A stretch of DNA of 14,041 nt from Gastranaerophilus sp045639085 (lineage in GTDB: Bacteria; Cyanobacteriota; Vampirovibrionia; Gastranaerophilales; Gastranaerophilaceae), in the NCBI GenBank assembly GCA_045639085.1, contig JAZUCM010000095.1:1-14041 (forward strand), read 5' to 3'. The position numbers were made by a program, and so were the translations under genes. Positions 1 to 6,032 of the stretch are shown in pieces. The notes beneath the pieces are model-generated. The model was given only the letters and a program-made list of their open reading frames with translations. It made no database searches and had not been told where the DNA came from. How positions within the stretch are numbered: the first letter of the stretch is position 1; each line of letters begins with the position of its first letter.

Positions 1-4
1 TTTT

Positions 5-28
5 GTCGGGTTAGTAAACCCGACCTAC
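5..28 (-). repeat. REP-like palindrome with 5' GTAG tetranucleotide
   Basis: A perfect 8-bp inverted repeat is seen, GTCGGGTT (5-12) and AACCCGAC (17-24), with a 4-nt loop. Read on the minus strand, the hairpin is preceded directly by GTAG (25-28). A GTAG or GGAG tetranucleotide 5' of a short hairpin is the hallmark of REP sequences mobilised by RAYT (TnpA-REP) transposases. No RAYT gene lies in the window, so the assignment rests on form alone. There is no T run on the 3' side of either strand, which argues against a terminator. It sits 20 bp upstream of the pilin start codon and could also affect that gene's 5' UTR. Confidence 0.5.
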
Positions 29-43
29 AACAATGCATTTACT

Positions 44-1087
44 ATGGAGCATACAAATAGGTCAATTCCCCATAACGACTTGATCACTTGGTCACTTGAT
101 CACTTGGTCACCTCGAAACCGCTTCGCGGTTTCACCATGGCCGAGATATTGCTGTCTTTGACAATCATCGGCGTGGTCGCTGCAATTACTCTGCCATCTT
201 TGATGGCAAATATTAACGAACGGACTTGGAACACTCAGCGAAAAGCTTTGTACGCGCGTCTGAGCCAAGCCATTGCAATGATGCCACAAGTTGGTGGTTA
301 TGGAGTATTGACCGTAACAACAGATGAAAACGGTTCAACAACGGTTACTGACACCGCAACGGAAAGTTTTTTAACTGAGGGCTTGAGCAAGGTTCTAAAA
401 ATCAACAACATCTGCGATAATGCGCATTTGCAAGATTGCGGCATACCGGCGACTTATAATGATATGTTGGGTAGCCAAAAGACTTTGCCGATCACTTTGT
501 ATGAGTTAAGTAGTTGGTTTAGAAATATATCGTATTCAGGCTTTTCTTACTCAACGATGGATACGAAAGCAGCAGCATTTGAGACTCAAAATGGCGAAAG
601 TATAGTTGCATATTATAACCACTCTTGTCGAGCTGAATTTCTTCATGAGGCAAGCCTAACTTCGAGTGGAAATGTATTTGGTTTTCCGCAAAGTAATATG
701 TGCGTAAACTTTATTTATGATTTGAATGGAAATAAAGGACCCAATATTGTTGGTAAGGACATGGGCTTTATAACGACTTTCAATTCAGTCGAACCTTTTG
801 TAGTTGCTCCAATGCCATCTTCAAGTGCTGATGCAAGTACGTCTTCGACCTGGTACGAAGCTTCAAGTATCTGTACGGCACAAAACCCTGAAAGTCGTAT
901 TCCAAATATTGACGAACTTTCTGCGATGACGATTAATAAAGACTTGGTTAACCTGAGAACTTCTACGCGTTTTTGGTCCGGAACTAGTTTTAGTGCTGAC
1001 AGAGCATTGAATATTAGCACGTATAGCGCCAATCGTGGCTCGCTTCACAAAACAGAAACGCAATCTGTTCGTTGTATTTTGCGTTAA
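44..1087 (+). CDS. Type IV prepilin-like (pseudopilin) protein with C-terminal DUF1566/Lcl-like region
   Basis: This 347-residue protein carries a class III (prepilin peptidase) signal. A leader ending in Arg-Gly precedes Phe30, Glu34 is at mature position +5, and residues 35-50 form a hydrophobic helix of the ILLSLTIIGVVAAITLPSL kind. It should be cleaved and N-methylated by PilD-type peptidase and assembled into, or anchored by, a type IV pilus/type II secretion-like fibre. Residues from about 268 to the end (a Cys, then RIPNIDEL, then FWSGTSFS, and a terminal SVRCILR) resemble the end of DUF1566/Lcl domains, which occur in surface and adhesin-like proteins. The leader of 29 residues is long for this class and is largely encoded by a repeat element (60-111). 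No clear Shine-Dalgarno precedes ATG 44. TTG 104 is in frame and would give a conventional 9-residue leader, so the start is uncertain. It is the only complete plus-strand gene in the window. Confidence 0.8.
   Translation: MEHTNRSIPHNDLITWSLDHLVTSKPLRGFTMAEILLSLTIIGVVAAITLPSLMANINERTWNTQRKALYARLSQAIAMMPQVGGYGVLTVTTDENGSTTVTDTATESFLTEGLSKVLKINNICDNAHLQDCGIPATYNDMLGSQKTLPITLYELSSWFRNISYSGFSYSTMDTKAAAFETQNGESIVAYYNHSCRAEFLHEASLTSSGNVFGFPQSNMCVNFIYDLNGNKGPNIVGKDMGFITTFNSVEPFVVAPMPSSSADASTSSTWYEASSICTAQNPESRIPNIDELSAMTINKDLVNLRTSTRFWSGTSFSADRALNISTYSANRGSLHKTETQSVRCILR
60..111 (-). repeat. Octamer-array repeat element, copy A (translated as prepilin leader)
   Basis: On the minus strand, 111 to 80 holds four 8-bp units in which GTGACCAA and GTGATCAA alternate. 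These are followed by GTC and then GTTATGGGGAATTGACC (76 to 60). Copy D at 13777-13826 has the same plan: four octamers, two bases, then GTTATGGGAATAGACC. The two tails align with one gap and one mismatch. On the plus strand this DNA is coding and gives residues 6-23 of the prepilin. The same 16-bp sequence is read in two frames because 16 is not a multiple of three, giving LITWS and then DHLVT. Confidence 0.8.
115..133. repeat. Perfect 8-bp palindrome inside the prepilin leader codons
   Basis: GAAACCGC (115-122) and GCGGTTTC (126-133) pair perfectly around a TTC loop. The hairpin is coding (Lys-Pro-Leu-Arg-Gly-Phe) and covers the peptidase cleavage site Gly29/Phe30. It abuts repeat copy A with a gap of 3 bp, so it may be part of the same insertion or a separate small GC-rich hairpin repeat. 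Confidence 0.7.
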
Positions 1088-1098
1088 AATCTAGCATG

Positions 1099-1124
1099 GG
1101 TCGGTCCAATGTATAAGACCGGCC
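1099..1124 (+). other. Short stem-loop in the pilin 3' untranslated region
   Basis: GGTCGGTC (1099-1106) pairs with GACCGGCC (1117-1124), including one G-U pair, around a 10-nt loop. It starts 12 bp after the pilin stop codon. No T run follows, so it is not a terminator by itself. It may stabilise the mRNA end ahead of the real terminator at 1145-1181. Confidence 0.35.
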
Positions 1125-1144
1125 AAGATGGCAGTAATGAGTTT

Positions 1145-1181
1145 AAAAAAGAGGCGGGCACTATAGGTGTTCGCCTCTTTT
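1145..1181 (-). terminator. Bidirectional intrinsic terminator between pilin gene and ribosomal operon
   Basis: Arms 1147-1161 and 1167-1181 pair over 15 bp (GAGGCG with CGCCTC at the core, two G-U pairs inward, A-T pairs outward) around a 5-nt loop. On the minus strand the stem ends in a run of six T (1150-1145), the standard Rho-independent form, 22 bp past the rpsI stop codon. On the plus strand it ends with TTTT and then GAATTT, so it can also end the pilin transcript. The two genes are convergent, and one hairpin serving both is the simplest reading. Confidence 0.9.
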
Positions 1182-1202
1182 GAATTTGTGTTTTGAAAAA
1201 GA

Positions 1203-1598
1203 TTAACGTTTTGAGAATTGGAAACGTTTTCTTGCTCTTTTTCTACCGTATTTTTTACGTTCTTTAACTCTAGGGTCGCGTGTTAACAAACCTTCGATTC
1301 TTAAAACGTTTTTGTATTCTTCGTTGATTTTAACCAATGCTCTTGCAATACCATGTCTGATAGCGCCGGCTTGAGCGACGATACCGCCACCAACAGCCTT
1401 AACTCTTACGTCGTATTGTTCTTTTGTTTCTGTCAAAACCAACGGTCTGTTGATTAACAATTCGATTGCAGGACGGTTTCCGATGTAATCAGCCAATTTT
1501 TTGCCGTTAACGAAAATTCTGCCTGTTCCTTTAACCAATTTTACAACTGCGATAGAGGTTTTTCTGCGGCCTGTTGCCATAATTTCTGTGTTTGCCAT
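1203..1598 (-). CDS. rpsI: Small ribosomal subunit protein uS9
   Basis: This 131-residue S9 protein binds 16S rRNA in the head of the 30S subunit, and its C-terminal tail reaches the P-site tRNA. Family features are visible: TGRRKTSIAVV near the N-terminus, the Gly-rich VKAVGGGIVAQAGAIRHGIARAL block in the middle, and the basic end YGRKRARKRFQFSKR, whose final Lys-Arg contacts tRNA. Length matches the usual 128-135. The start at 1598 is chosen because AAGGAGG (1606-1612) lies 7 nt upstream. The inner Met7 has no such site. The start codon overlaps the rplM stop codon by one base (UAAUG), so translation is probably coupled. It is the last gene of the operon, ahead of the terminator at 1145-1181. 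Confidence 0.97.
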   Translation of the reverse strand: MANTEIMATGRRKTSIAVVKLVKGTGRIFVNGKKLADYIGNRPAIELLINRPLVLTETKEQYDVRVKAVGGGIVAQAGAIRHGIARALVKINEEYKNVLRIEGLLTRDPRVKERKKYGRKRARKRFQFSKR

Positions 1599-2035
1599 TA
1601 TTTAGCCTCCTTTTCCAATTTAATTGGTTTTTGTGCAGCGTGTGGGTGTTCGCTACCTACATAAACTTTGAGTTTGTTGAATTGTTCTGCACCCAAAGTG
1701 TTGTGTTGTAACATACCTTTAACTGCTTTTTCGATAGCCAATCTGCCGTCTTTTTCTTGTAATTCTTTGAATGATGCTGATTTTAAGCCACCCGGATATT
1801 TTGTGTGGTGGTAGTAAATCTTATCAGTTTCTTTGTTACCTGTTACACGAACTTTGTCAGCGTTGATAACGATAACGAAATCACCGGTGTCAACGTGCGG
1901 TGTGTATTCAGGCTTATTTTTGCCTCTAAGGATGTTAGCGATTCTAACGGCTAATCTTCCGAGGATTTCGTCCTCAGCGTCGATTAAATACCATTTTCTT
2001 TCTACTTCCAGAGGTTTTGCTGAATATGTTTTCAT
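1598..2035 (-). CDS. rplM: Large ribosomal subunit protein uL13
   Basis: A 145-residue L13 protein, an early-assembling 50S component that binds 23S rRNA. Recognisable parts are KWYLIDAEDEILGRLAVRIANILRGKNKPEYTPHVDTGDF near the N-terminus, the VINADKVRVTGNK strand, and YPGGLKS with AVKGMLQHNTLG further on. Length is normal (about 142-150). The rpsI Shine-Dalgarno lies inside its last codons and the two genes overlap by one base. A GGAGAA ribosome site lies about 8 nt before its ATG. The rplM-rpsI pair downstream of truA is a common arrangement in Firmicutes and cyanobacteria and supports one long alpha-operon transcript. Confidence 0.97.
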   Translation of the reverse strand: MKTYSAKPLEVERKWYLIDAEDEILGRLAVRIANILRGKNKPEYTPHVDTGDFVIVINADKVRVTGNKETDKIYYHHTKYPGGLKSASFKELQEKDGRLAIEKAVKGMLQHNTLGAEQFNKLKVYVGSEHPHAAQKPIKLEKEAK

Positions 2036-2084
2036 GCTTTATTCTCCATTTTTCCCGTTGAGGATGTAGTTCCTACGGGGATTT

Positions 2085-2864
2085 TTAGTATTCTACGTTC
2101 ATTAGTGTAAGTCCATAAGGGCTTACTGTTCGACCGGCTTTAGTCCGATCTTTAGACTCCAGAACTATTTTCATGTGTTCAGGTTCCAGATTGTGTCCTT
2201 CTATTTGAAGAAGGGTTCCGATAATAGTTCTCACCATATTGTACAGAAAACGATTTCCCACAATATCGACGATAACTTTGTCGCCTTGTTTCTCAACTTT
2301 GGCGTCATATATAAAACAAATCTTGCTTGGGTTTAGCGTCCCGGAACTTTTAAAAGCTGAAAAATCGTGTTCACCCTTTAGATAATCTAGGGATTTTTGC
2401 ATCCTTGTTAAATCTATCGGGAACTTTACTAGTTCTAAATCCGCGTCAAAAGCGTTTTTATATCTTCGATTGATAAATTCAAATCTGTAAAAACGCTTTT
2501 TCGCAGATTTTTGAGCATGAAATGAGCTTTCAACTTCCTTCAAGTCACTGATAGAGATGTCATTGGGTAAAATTTCGTTCATTGCATAGACGAACTTTGA
2601 AGCAACAATCGTTCTGTCTGTGTCAAAATGAACTACTTGCCCTTGGGAATTGACTCCTTTGTCAGTTCTTCCGGAAAAGACTGTTTTTATCGGTCTTTTT
2701 TTTCTTTTTTCAGGGTCGCCCCCGATTATCAATGTACTGATTGCTCTTTCCAGTTCTCCTTGGATTGTTGCCTCAGCTATTTCTTCTCCGTTTTCGAATT
2801 GAATTTGACTTCCGGCATAATTCTTTCCAATATATTGAACTTTAAAAGCGTATCTTTTTAGCAT
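2085..2864 (-). CDS. truA: tRNA pseudouridine synthase A
   Basis: TruA converts uridines 38-40 in the anticodon stem-loop of many tRNAs to pseudouridine. This 259-residue protein has the family motif SGRTDKGVNSQGQVVHF, with Asp68 in GRTD as the catalytic nucleophile. Further conserved parts are KRFYRFEF after residue 120, GEHDFSAFKSSG, and GNRFLYNMVRTIIGTLLQI near the end. Length is typical (about 245-270). GAGGT lies about 11 nt before the ATG. It is placed between rplQ and rplM with gaps of 25 and 49 bp, so it is expressed with the ribosomal proteins, a frequent bacterial arrangement. A run of basic residues (EKRKKRPIK, about 52-60) just before the catalytic motif looks like a species-specific loop. 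Confidence 0.96.
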   Translation of the reverse strand: MLKRYAFKVQYIGKNYAGSQIQFENGEEIAEATIQGELERAISTLIIGGDPEKRKKRPIKTVFSGRTDKGVNSQGQVVHFDTDRTIVASKFVYAMNEILPNDISISDLKEVESSFHAQKSAKKRFYRFEFINRRYKNAFDADLELVKFPIDLTRMQKSLDYLKGEHDFSAFKSSGTLNPSKICFIYDAKVEKQGDKVIVDIVGNRFLYNMVRTIIGTLLQIEGHNLEPEHMKIVLESKDRTKAGRTVSPYGLTLMNVEY

Positions 2865-2889
2865 TTCTGCTTTTTACCTCTTGATGGCA

Positions 2890-3312
2890 CTATACCAATT
2901 GGATTAATGCCATTTCAGAAGCGTCACCACGGCGAGGTGGAAGTCTGAAGATTCTTGTGTATCCACCTTGTCTTGAAGAATATTGTTTGCCTAATATAAC
3001 GAACAATTTTCTCAAAACTGTTTGTGGTGCTGATTTTTCGTCTTTAACTTCGTTAATTTCACCTGTTTCAAGGTTGATGAAGTTGCCGATTTCTTTGTCG
3101 TAAACGTATCTTAATGCTTGACGACGGCTATTTAAATCGCCTTTTTTCGCAAGTGTAATAATTTGTTCCGCGTATGGTTTCAAAGCTTTTGCTCTAGCCA
3201 TAGTTGTAATTATTTCACCGTGAACAAAAAGCTCAGTCGCTAAAGAGCGGAGCAAGGCTTTTCTTTGGTCTTGCGCTTTTCCTAGCGTGTGTTTTTTAGT
3301 TTGGTGTCTCAT
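2890..3312 (-). CDS. rplQ: Large ribosomal subunit protein bL17
   Basis: A 140-residue L17 protein of the 50S subunit, located near the polypeptide exit tunnel. It starts MRHQTKKHTLGKAQDQRKALLRSLATELF, the standard L17 opening, continues with the ITTMARAKALKPYAEQIITLAKKGDLNSRRQAL helix region, and ends RQGGYTRIFRLPPRRGDASEMALIQLV. It is somewhat longer than the shortest L17 proteins (about 116-127) because of an insert around residues 78-96 (YDKEIGNFINLETGEINEV). The Shine-Dalgarno AAGGA lies upstream of the start. It follows rpoA by 60 bp, as in nearly all bacterial alpha operons. Confidence 0.97.
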   Translation of the reverse strand: MRHQTKKHTLGKAQDQRKALLRSLATELFVHGEIITTMARAKALKPYAEQIITLAKKGDLNSRRQALRYVYDKEIGNFINLETGEINEVKDEKSAPQTVLRKLFVILGKQYSSRQGGYTRIFRLPPRRGDASEMALIQLV

Positions 3313-3372
3313 TTTATTTTTCCTTATAGTTTATAAATTAGTGTTTTATTTTGTCCTGAAGTTTGCTGGAAA

Positions 3373-4344
3373 CTAACCCAAAATATCTTCTTCAACAGGG
3401 TTTGGAGCCAAATCCAAGCCGAAGTGACGAAGTCTTTCGATTACTTCATCAGATGATTTTTTACCGAAGTTTTTAATGTTCAACAAGTCGTGTTCAGACT
3501 TTTTCAACAATTCAGCCATTGAGTTGATGCTTGCACGTTTCAAGCAGTTGTATGCTCTAACGGACAATTCCAATTCTTCAATCGTCATTGAAGGTGCGTT
3601 ATCTGTTGATTCAGTAACGATATCTTCTTCGATGATAGAAGATGAAAGTGTTGATTGACCTGAGATTGATGCAATTTGTACAAATTTTTCAATCAACAAG
3701 TTTGCAGCTTGGCTCAAAGCTGTAGCAACTTCGATAGACCCGTTTGACCAAATTTCCAAGGTCAATTTGTCGAAGTCGATCATATCGCCAACACGAGTAT
3801 TTTCTACGTTGTAGCTTACGCGTTTGATTGGCATGAATGTTGCGTCGATAGGTAAAACGTCGATTGAAATGCCTCTTGTTTCTTTAGAAACATCGTTTGC
3901 AACGTAACCTTTGCCGCTTTCGATTGTTATATCTGCGTGGAAGCTTCCGCCGTCAGCAACTGTACAAATTAACCAGTCAGGGTTTACAACTTTTACGCCT
4001 GCAGGTAATTGGATATCACTTGCCAGAACTGCACCAGCTCTATCCACGTCTATTCTTAAATGTTGAGTTTCTTTAGAATCTGTTTTAACGACCAAACCTT
4101 TAAGGTTTAACATTACGTCGATTACATCTTCTTGAACACCTGGGATTGATGTATATTCATGTGTAATACCTTCAATTCTTACTGAAGTTACCGCTGTGCC
4201 TTCAAGGCTTGACAACAATACACGTCTTAAAGAATTACCGATAGTAGTACCGAAACCCTTTTCTAACGGCTCAATCACGAATTTACCGTACTGTGAACCA
4301 TCAGAGCTTGTTGTTGTGTTTACACATTTGATTTTTAATTCCAT
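3373..4344 (-). CDS. rpoA: DNA-directed RNA polymerase subunit alpha
   Basis: The alpha subunit dimer nucleates RNA polymerase assembly. This 323-residue protein has the dimerisation domain (about 1-235), with EPLEKGFGTTIGNSLRRVLL from residue 25 and the IPGVQEDVIDVMLNLK segment after it. A polar linker (about 236-255) precedes the C-terminal domain, in which the helix-hairpin-helix ELELSVRAYNCLKRA...INSMAELLKKSEHDLLNIKNFGKKSSDEVIERL contacts DNA UP elements and activators. Length is normal. AGGAGA at 4351-4356 overlaps the rpsD stop codon and lies 6 nt before the ATG, so rpsD and rpoA are probably translationally linked. An A/T-rich candidate UP element lies upstream of the infA promoter. 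Confidence 0.98.
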   Translation of the reverse strand: MELKIKCVNTTTSSDGSQYGKFVIEPLEKGFGTTIGNSLRRVLLSSLEGTAVTSVRIEGITHEYTSIPGVQEDVIDVMLNLKGLVVKTDSKETQHLRIDVDRAGAVLASDIQLPAGVKVVNPDWLICTVADGGSFHADITIESGKGYVANDVSKETRGISIDVLPIDATFMPIKRVSYNVENTRVGDMIDFDKLTLEIWSNGSIEVATALSQAANLLIEKFVQIASISGQSTLSSSIIEEDIVTESTDNAPSMTIEELELSVRAYNCLKRASINSMAELLKKSEHDLLNIKNFGKKSSDEVIERLRHFGLDLAPNPVEEDILG

Positions 4345-4354
4345 GTTCTATCTC

Positions 4355-4957
4355 CTATTTTGAATAGTATTCTATAACAAGTTGTTCTTTGAAATCAGGG
4401 TCCAGTTCTTCTCTTTCAGGCAATCTGTCGAAAGTGATTTTCAAAGCTTCTTTATCAATTGTCATCCAAGCCGGTGCACAAGCCAAATCAATTGATTCGA
4501 TAACGGATTTAACGAATGCTGTGCTTTTTGATTTAACTGTGATTACGTCACCTGCTTTTACAAGGTATGACGGAATATCAACTTTTTTGCCGTTTACCAA
4601 AACGTGACCGTGGTTTACGATCTGTCTTGATTGGCTGCGAGTGATACCGAAACCTGCACGGAAAAGGATGTTATCCAATCTTGATTCTAACAATTGAAGT
4701 AAAATCGTACCGGTAACGCCTTTTCTTCTTGTAGCTTCGGTGTAGTATTTTGCGAATTGTTTTTCGCTTACCAAGTATGTTAATCTGATTTTTTGTTTTT
4801 CGTTCAAGTGAAGAGCATATTCAGAAAGTTTTTTTCTAACTGCGCCGTGTTGGCCTGAAGCTGTTTGTTTCATTGATGAAGTCAGCTTTCTGTTAGATAA
4901 ATCTTTTACTCCCCAGTTGCGGAATAATTTGTTTTTTGGTCCTGTATATCTTGCCAT
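4355..4957 (-). CDS. rpsD: Small ribosomal subunit protein uS4
   Basis: S4 initiates assembly of the 30S subunit body and in many bacteria represses its own operon by binding mRNA. This 200-residue protein has the N-terminal arm (MARYTGPKNKLFRNWG) without the paired cysteines of zinc-binding S4 forms. The S4 RNA-binding domain covers about residues 90-155, with SRLDNILFRAGFG, TRSQSRQIVNHGHVLVNGKKVDIPS and AGDVITVKSKS. Length is typical of short S4 proteins. AAAGGAG precedes the ATG. Between rpsK and this gene lies an unusually long 165-bp spacer with a strong stem-loop (4978-5023) and a repeat element (5037-5112). The stem-loop is a candidate S4 control site. In present-day cyanobacteria rpsD usually lies elsewhere, so its place here is a useful difference. 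Confidence 0.97.
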   Translation of the reverse strand: MARYTGPKNKLFRNWGVKDLSNRKLTSSMKQTASGQHGAVRKKLSEYALHLNEKQKIRLTYLVSEKQFAKYYTEATRRKGVTGTILLQLLESRLDNILFRAGFGITRSQSRQIVNHGHVLVNGKKVDIPSYLVKAGDVITVKSKSTAFVKSVIESIDLACAPAWMTIDKEALKITFDRLPEREELDPDFKEQLVIEYYSK

Positions 4958-4977
4958 TTTGTTTTCTCCTTTTGTTT

Positions 4978-5023
4978 GCGGGGCATCTATGGTTTGCTAT
5001 TTTGGCGTTTAGCAAGCCCCCGC
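4978..5023 (-). promoter_or_regulatory. Stem-loop in the rpsD leader, candidate S4 autoregulatory site
   Basis: GCGGGG (4978-4983) pairs with CCCCGC (5018-5023), extended by C4984-G5016 with one bulged C. After a left-side internal loop, TTGCTA (4994-4999) pairs with TAGCAA (5010-5015) around a 10-nt loop. In the minus-strand mRNA this two-part stem ends about 8 nt before the rpsD Shine-Dalgarno. No T run follows, so it is not a terminator. S4 is known to repress translation from structured leaders, upstream of rpsM in E. coli and of rpsD in Bacillus. Function here is inferred from position only. It could instead belong to the adjacent repeat element. Confidence 0.4.
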
Positions 5024-5036
5024 GATTGTAATACAA

Positions 5037-5112
5037 GGCAATAGGTCAATAAGTGAATAAGTCAATAAGTTCGTTAAGGTGCTTTTGCACAAATTACTTA
5101 TTTTATATTGCC
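5037..5112 (+). repeat. Octamer-array repeat element, copy B, with terminal inverted repeats
   Basis: Four octamers fill 5037-5068 exactly: GGCAATAG, GTCAATAA, GTGAATAA, GTCAATAA. The tail GTTCGTTAAGG follows. Further downstream are GTGC-TTTT-GCAC (5079-5090), ACTTATT (5096-5102), which complements the AATAAGT in the array (5064-5070), and TATTGCC (5106-5112), which complements the first octamer GGCAATA (5037-5043). The whole can fold as a nested hairpin of about 76 nt. It lies in the transcribed spacer between rpsK and rpsD, so the structure would be in operon mRNA. A GC-rich stem-loop (4978-5023) lies just ahead of the array. Confidence 0.75.
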
Positions 5113-5122
5113 AAATCGTGAA

Positions 5123-5509
5123 TTATACACGACGTTTTTTAGGTGGACGGCATCCGTTGTGTGGGATTGGAGTTACGTCTTTGATAAGAGTGATTTCCAA
5201 ACCTGCTGCTTGAATAGCACGGATTGCTGTTTCACGACCTGAACCAGGTCCTTTGATGTGTACTTCAACTTTTTTCATACCTTGGTCGATAGATTTTTTA
5301 GCAACCATTTCTGCTGCAGATTGAGCTGCAAACGGTGTACCTTTTCTAGCGCCTTTGAAACCAGATGCACCTGCTGTTGCCCAAGCAATAGCATTACCTT
5401 GTGTATCTGTTGAAGTTACGATTGTATTGTTAAAGGTTGATTGAATGTGAACAACACCTTGCAATACGTTCTTTTTTTCTTTTTTCTTTGTTTTTTGTGG
5501 TCTTGCCAT
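5123..5509 (-). CDS. rpsK: Small ribosomal subunit protein uS11
   Basis: S11 lies in the platform of the 30S subunit near the mRNA exit and helps to shape the E site. This 128-residue protein has the canonical sequence: GVVHIQSTFNNTIVTSTDTQGNAIAWATAGASGFKGARKGTPFAAQSAA in the middle, KGPGSGRETAIRAIQAAGLEI, and the end DVTPIPHNGCRPPKKRRV. The N-terminal tail is basic (MARPQKTKKKEKKN). Length is typical. AAGGA lies 10 nt before the ATG. Its flanking spacers (112 bp toward rpsM, 165 bp toward rpsD) both carry copies of the octamer repeat element. Confidence 0.97.
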   Translation of the reverse strand: MARPQKTKKKEKKNVLQGVVHIQSTFNNTIVTSTDTQGNAIAWATAGASGFKGARKGTPFAAQSAAEMVAKKSIDQGMKKVEVHIKGPGSGRETAIRAIQAAGLEITLIKDVTPIPHNGCRPPKKRRV

Positions 5510-5539
5510 TTTCTTTATTCCTTTATTGTTTTCTGCTAA

Positions 5540-5590
5540 GTTAATAAGGCTTTAGGGCGATAAGGCGATAAGTTTTTATGGATATTATCG
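5540..5590 (+). repeat. Octamer-array repeat element, copy C
   Basis: Four octamers occupy 5540-5571: GTTAATAA, GGCTTTAG, GGCGATAA, GGCGATAA. The tail GTTTTTATGGATATT follows at the same place as in the other copies. TTATCG (5585-5590) is the reverse complement of CGATAA (5566-5571, also 5558-5563), so a hairpin with a 13-nt loop is possible in two registers. The second octamer is degenerate. It lies in the 112-bp spacer between rpsM and rpsK, so it is transcribed within the operon. This is the most diverged copy and the least certain one. Confidence 0.55.
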
Positions 5591-5621
5591 GCAATTCGCT
5601 CCTATATAATTGTTTAGTTGC

Positions 5622-5990
5622 CTATTTCTTCTTACCAGCGATAGGTCCAGTCTTTTTACCTCTGCGAGTTCTTGCGTTAGTTTTTGTTCTTTGTCCTCTG
5701 CAAGGTAAGTTACGTTTGTGACGCATACCGCGGTATGAACCGATTTCTTGAAGACGTTTGATATTCATTGATACTTCACGTCTCAAGTCACCTTCGATGT
5801 TATATGCTGATAATGCATTTCTTAACAATTTGATATCTTCATCGGTTAAGTCGTCTGTTCTCAAATCCGGTGAAATTTTAGTTTCTTCTAAGATTTTTTT
5901 TGCTCTAGTTGGTCCGATGCCATAGATGTATGTTAGAGCTATTTCCATTCTTTTGTTACGAGGTAAATCTACCCCTGCTAGTCTTGCCAT
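5622..5990 (-). CDS. rpsM: Small ribosomal subunit protein uS13
   Basis: S13 sits in the 30S head, contacts the P-site tRNA and forms intersubunit bridges. The 122-residue form starting MARLAGVDLPRNKRMEIALTYIYGIG matches the family start exactly. It continues with the helix-turn segment RRNALSAYNIEGDLRREV-type residues and the basic end RGQRTKTNARTRRGKKTGPIAGKKK. GGAG at 6000-6003 lies 9 nt before this ATG. The reading frame stays open upstream. An alternative ATG at 6098, with its own GGAG 5 nt away, would add 36 Lys/Arg-rich residues. I prefer 5990 because family conservation begins there, but the extension cannot be excluded from sequence alone. The upstream frame is made of degenerate repeats. 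Confidence 0.93.
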   Translation of the reverse strand: MARLAGVDLPRNKRMEIALTYIYGIGPTRAKKILEETKISPDLRTDDLTDEDIKLLRNALSAYNIEGDLRREVSMNIKRLQEIGSYRGMRHKRNLPCRGQRTKTNARTRRGKKTGPIAGKKK

Positions 5991-6032
5991 TTTCTTTTTC
6001 TCCTTTTTTGGCTTTTGTGCTCGTTTGGGTTT

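Noticed and set aside
715..1063. Minus-strand frames opposite the pilin gene
   Set aside because: They are shadows of a well-supported prepilin and show no domain or start signal.
2036..2084. Terminator between truA and rplM (CCCGT ... ACGGG pairing)
   Set aside because: On the transcribed minus strand the stem is followed by A, not T, and the genes are otherwise a standard co-transcribed set.
4978..5023. Riboswitch ahead of rpsD
   Set aside because: No conserved riboswitch core is recognisable, and ribosomal protein genes are more often controlled by their own product.
5036..5070. CRISPR-like array
   Set aside because: The units are 8 bp, directly adjacent, without unique spacers and without cas genes nearby.
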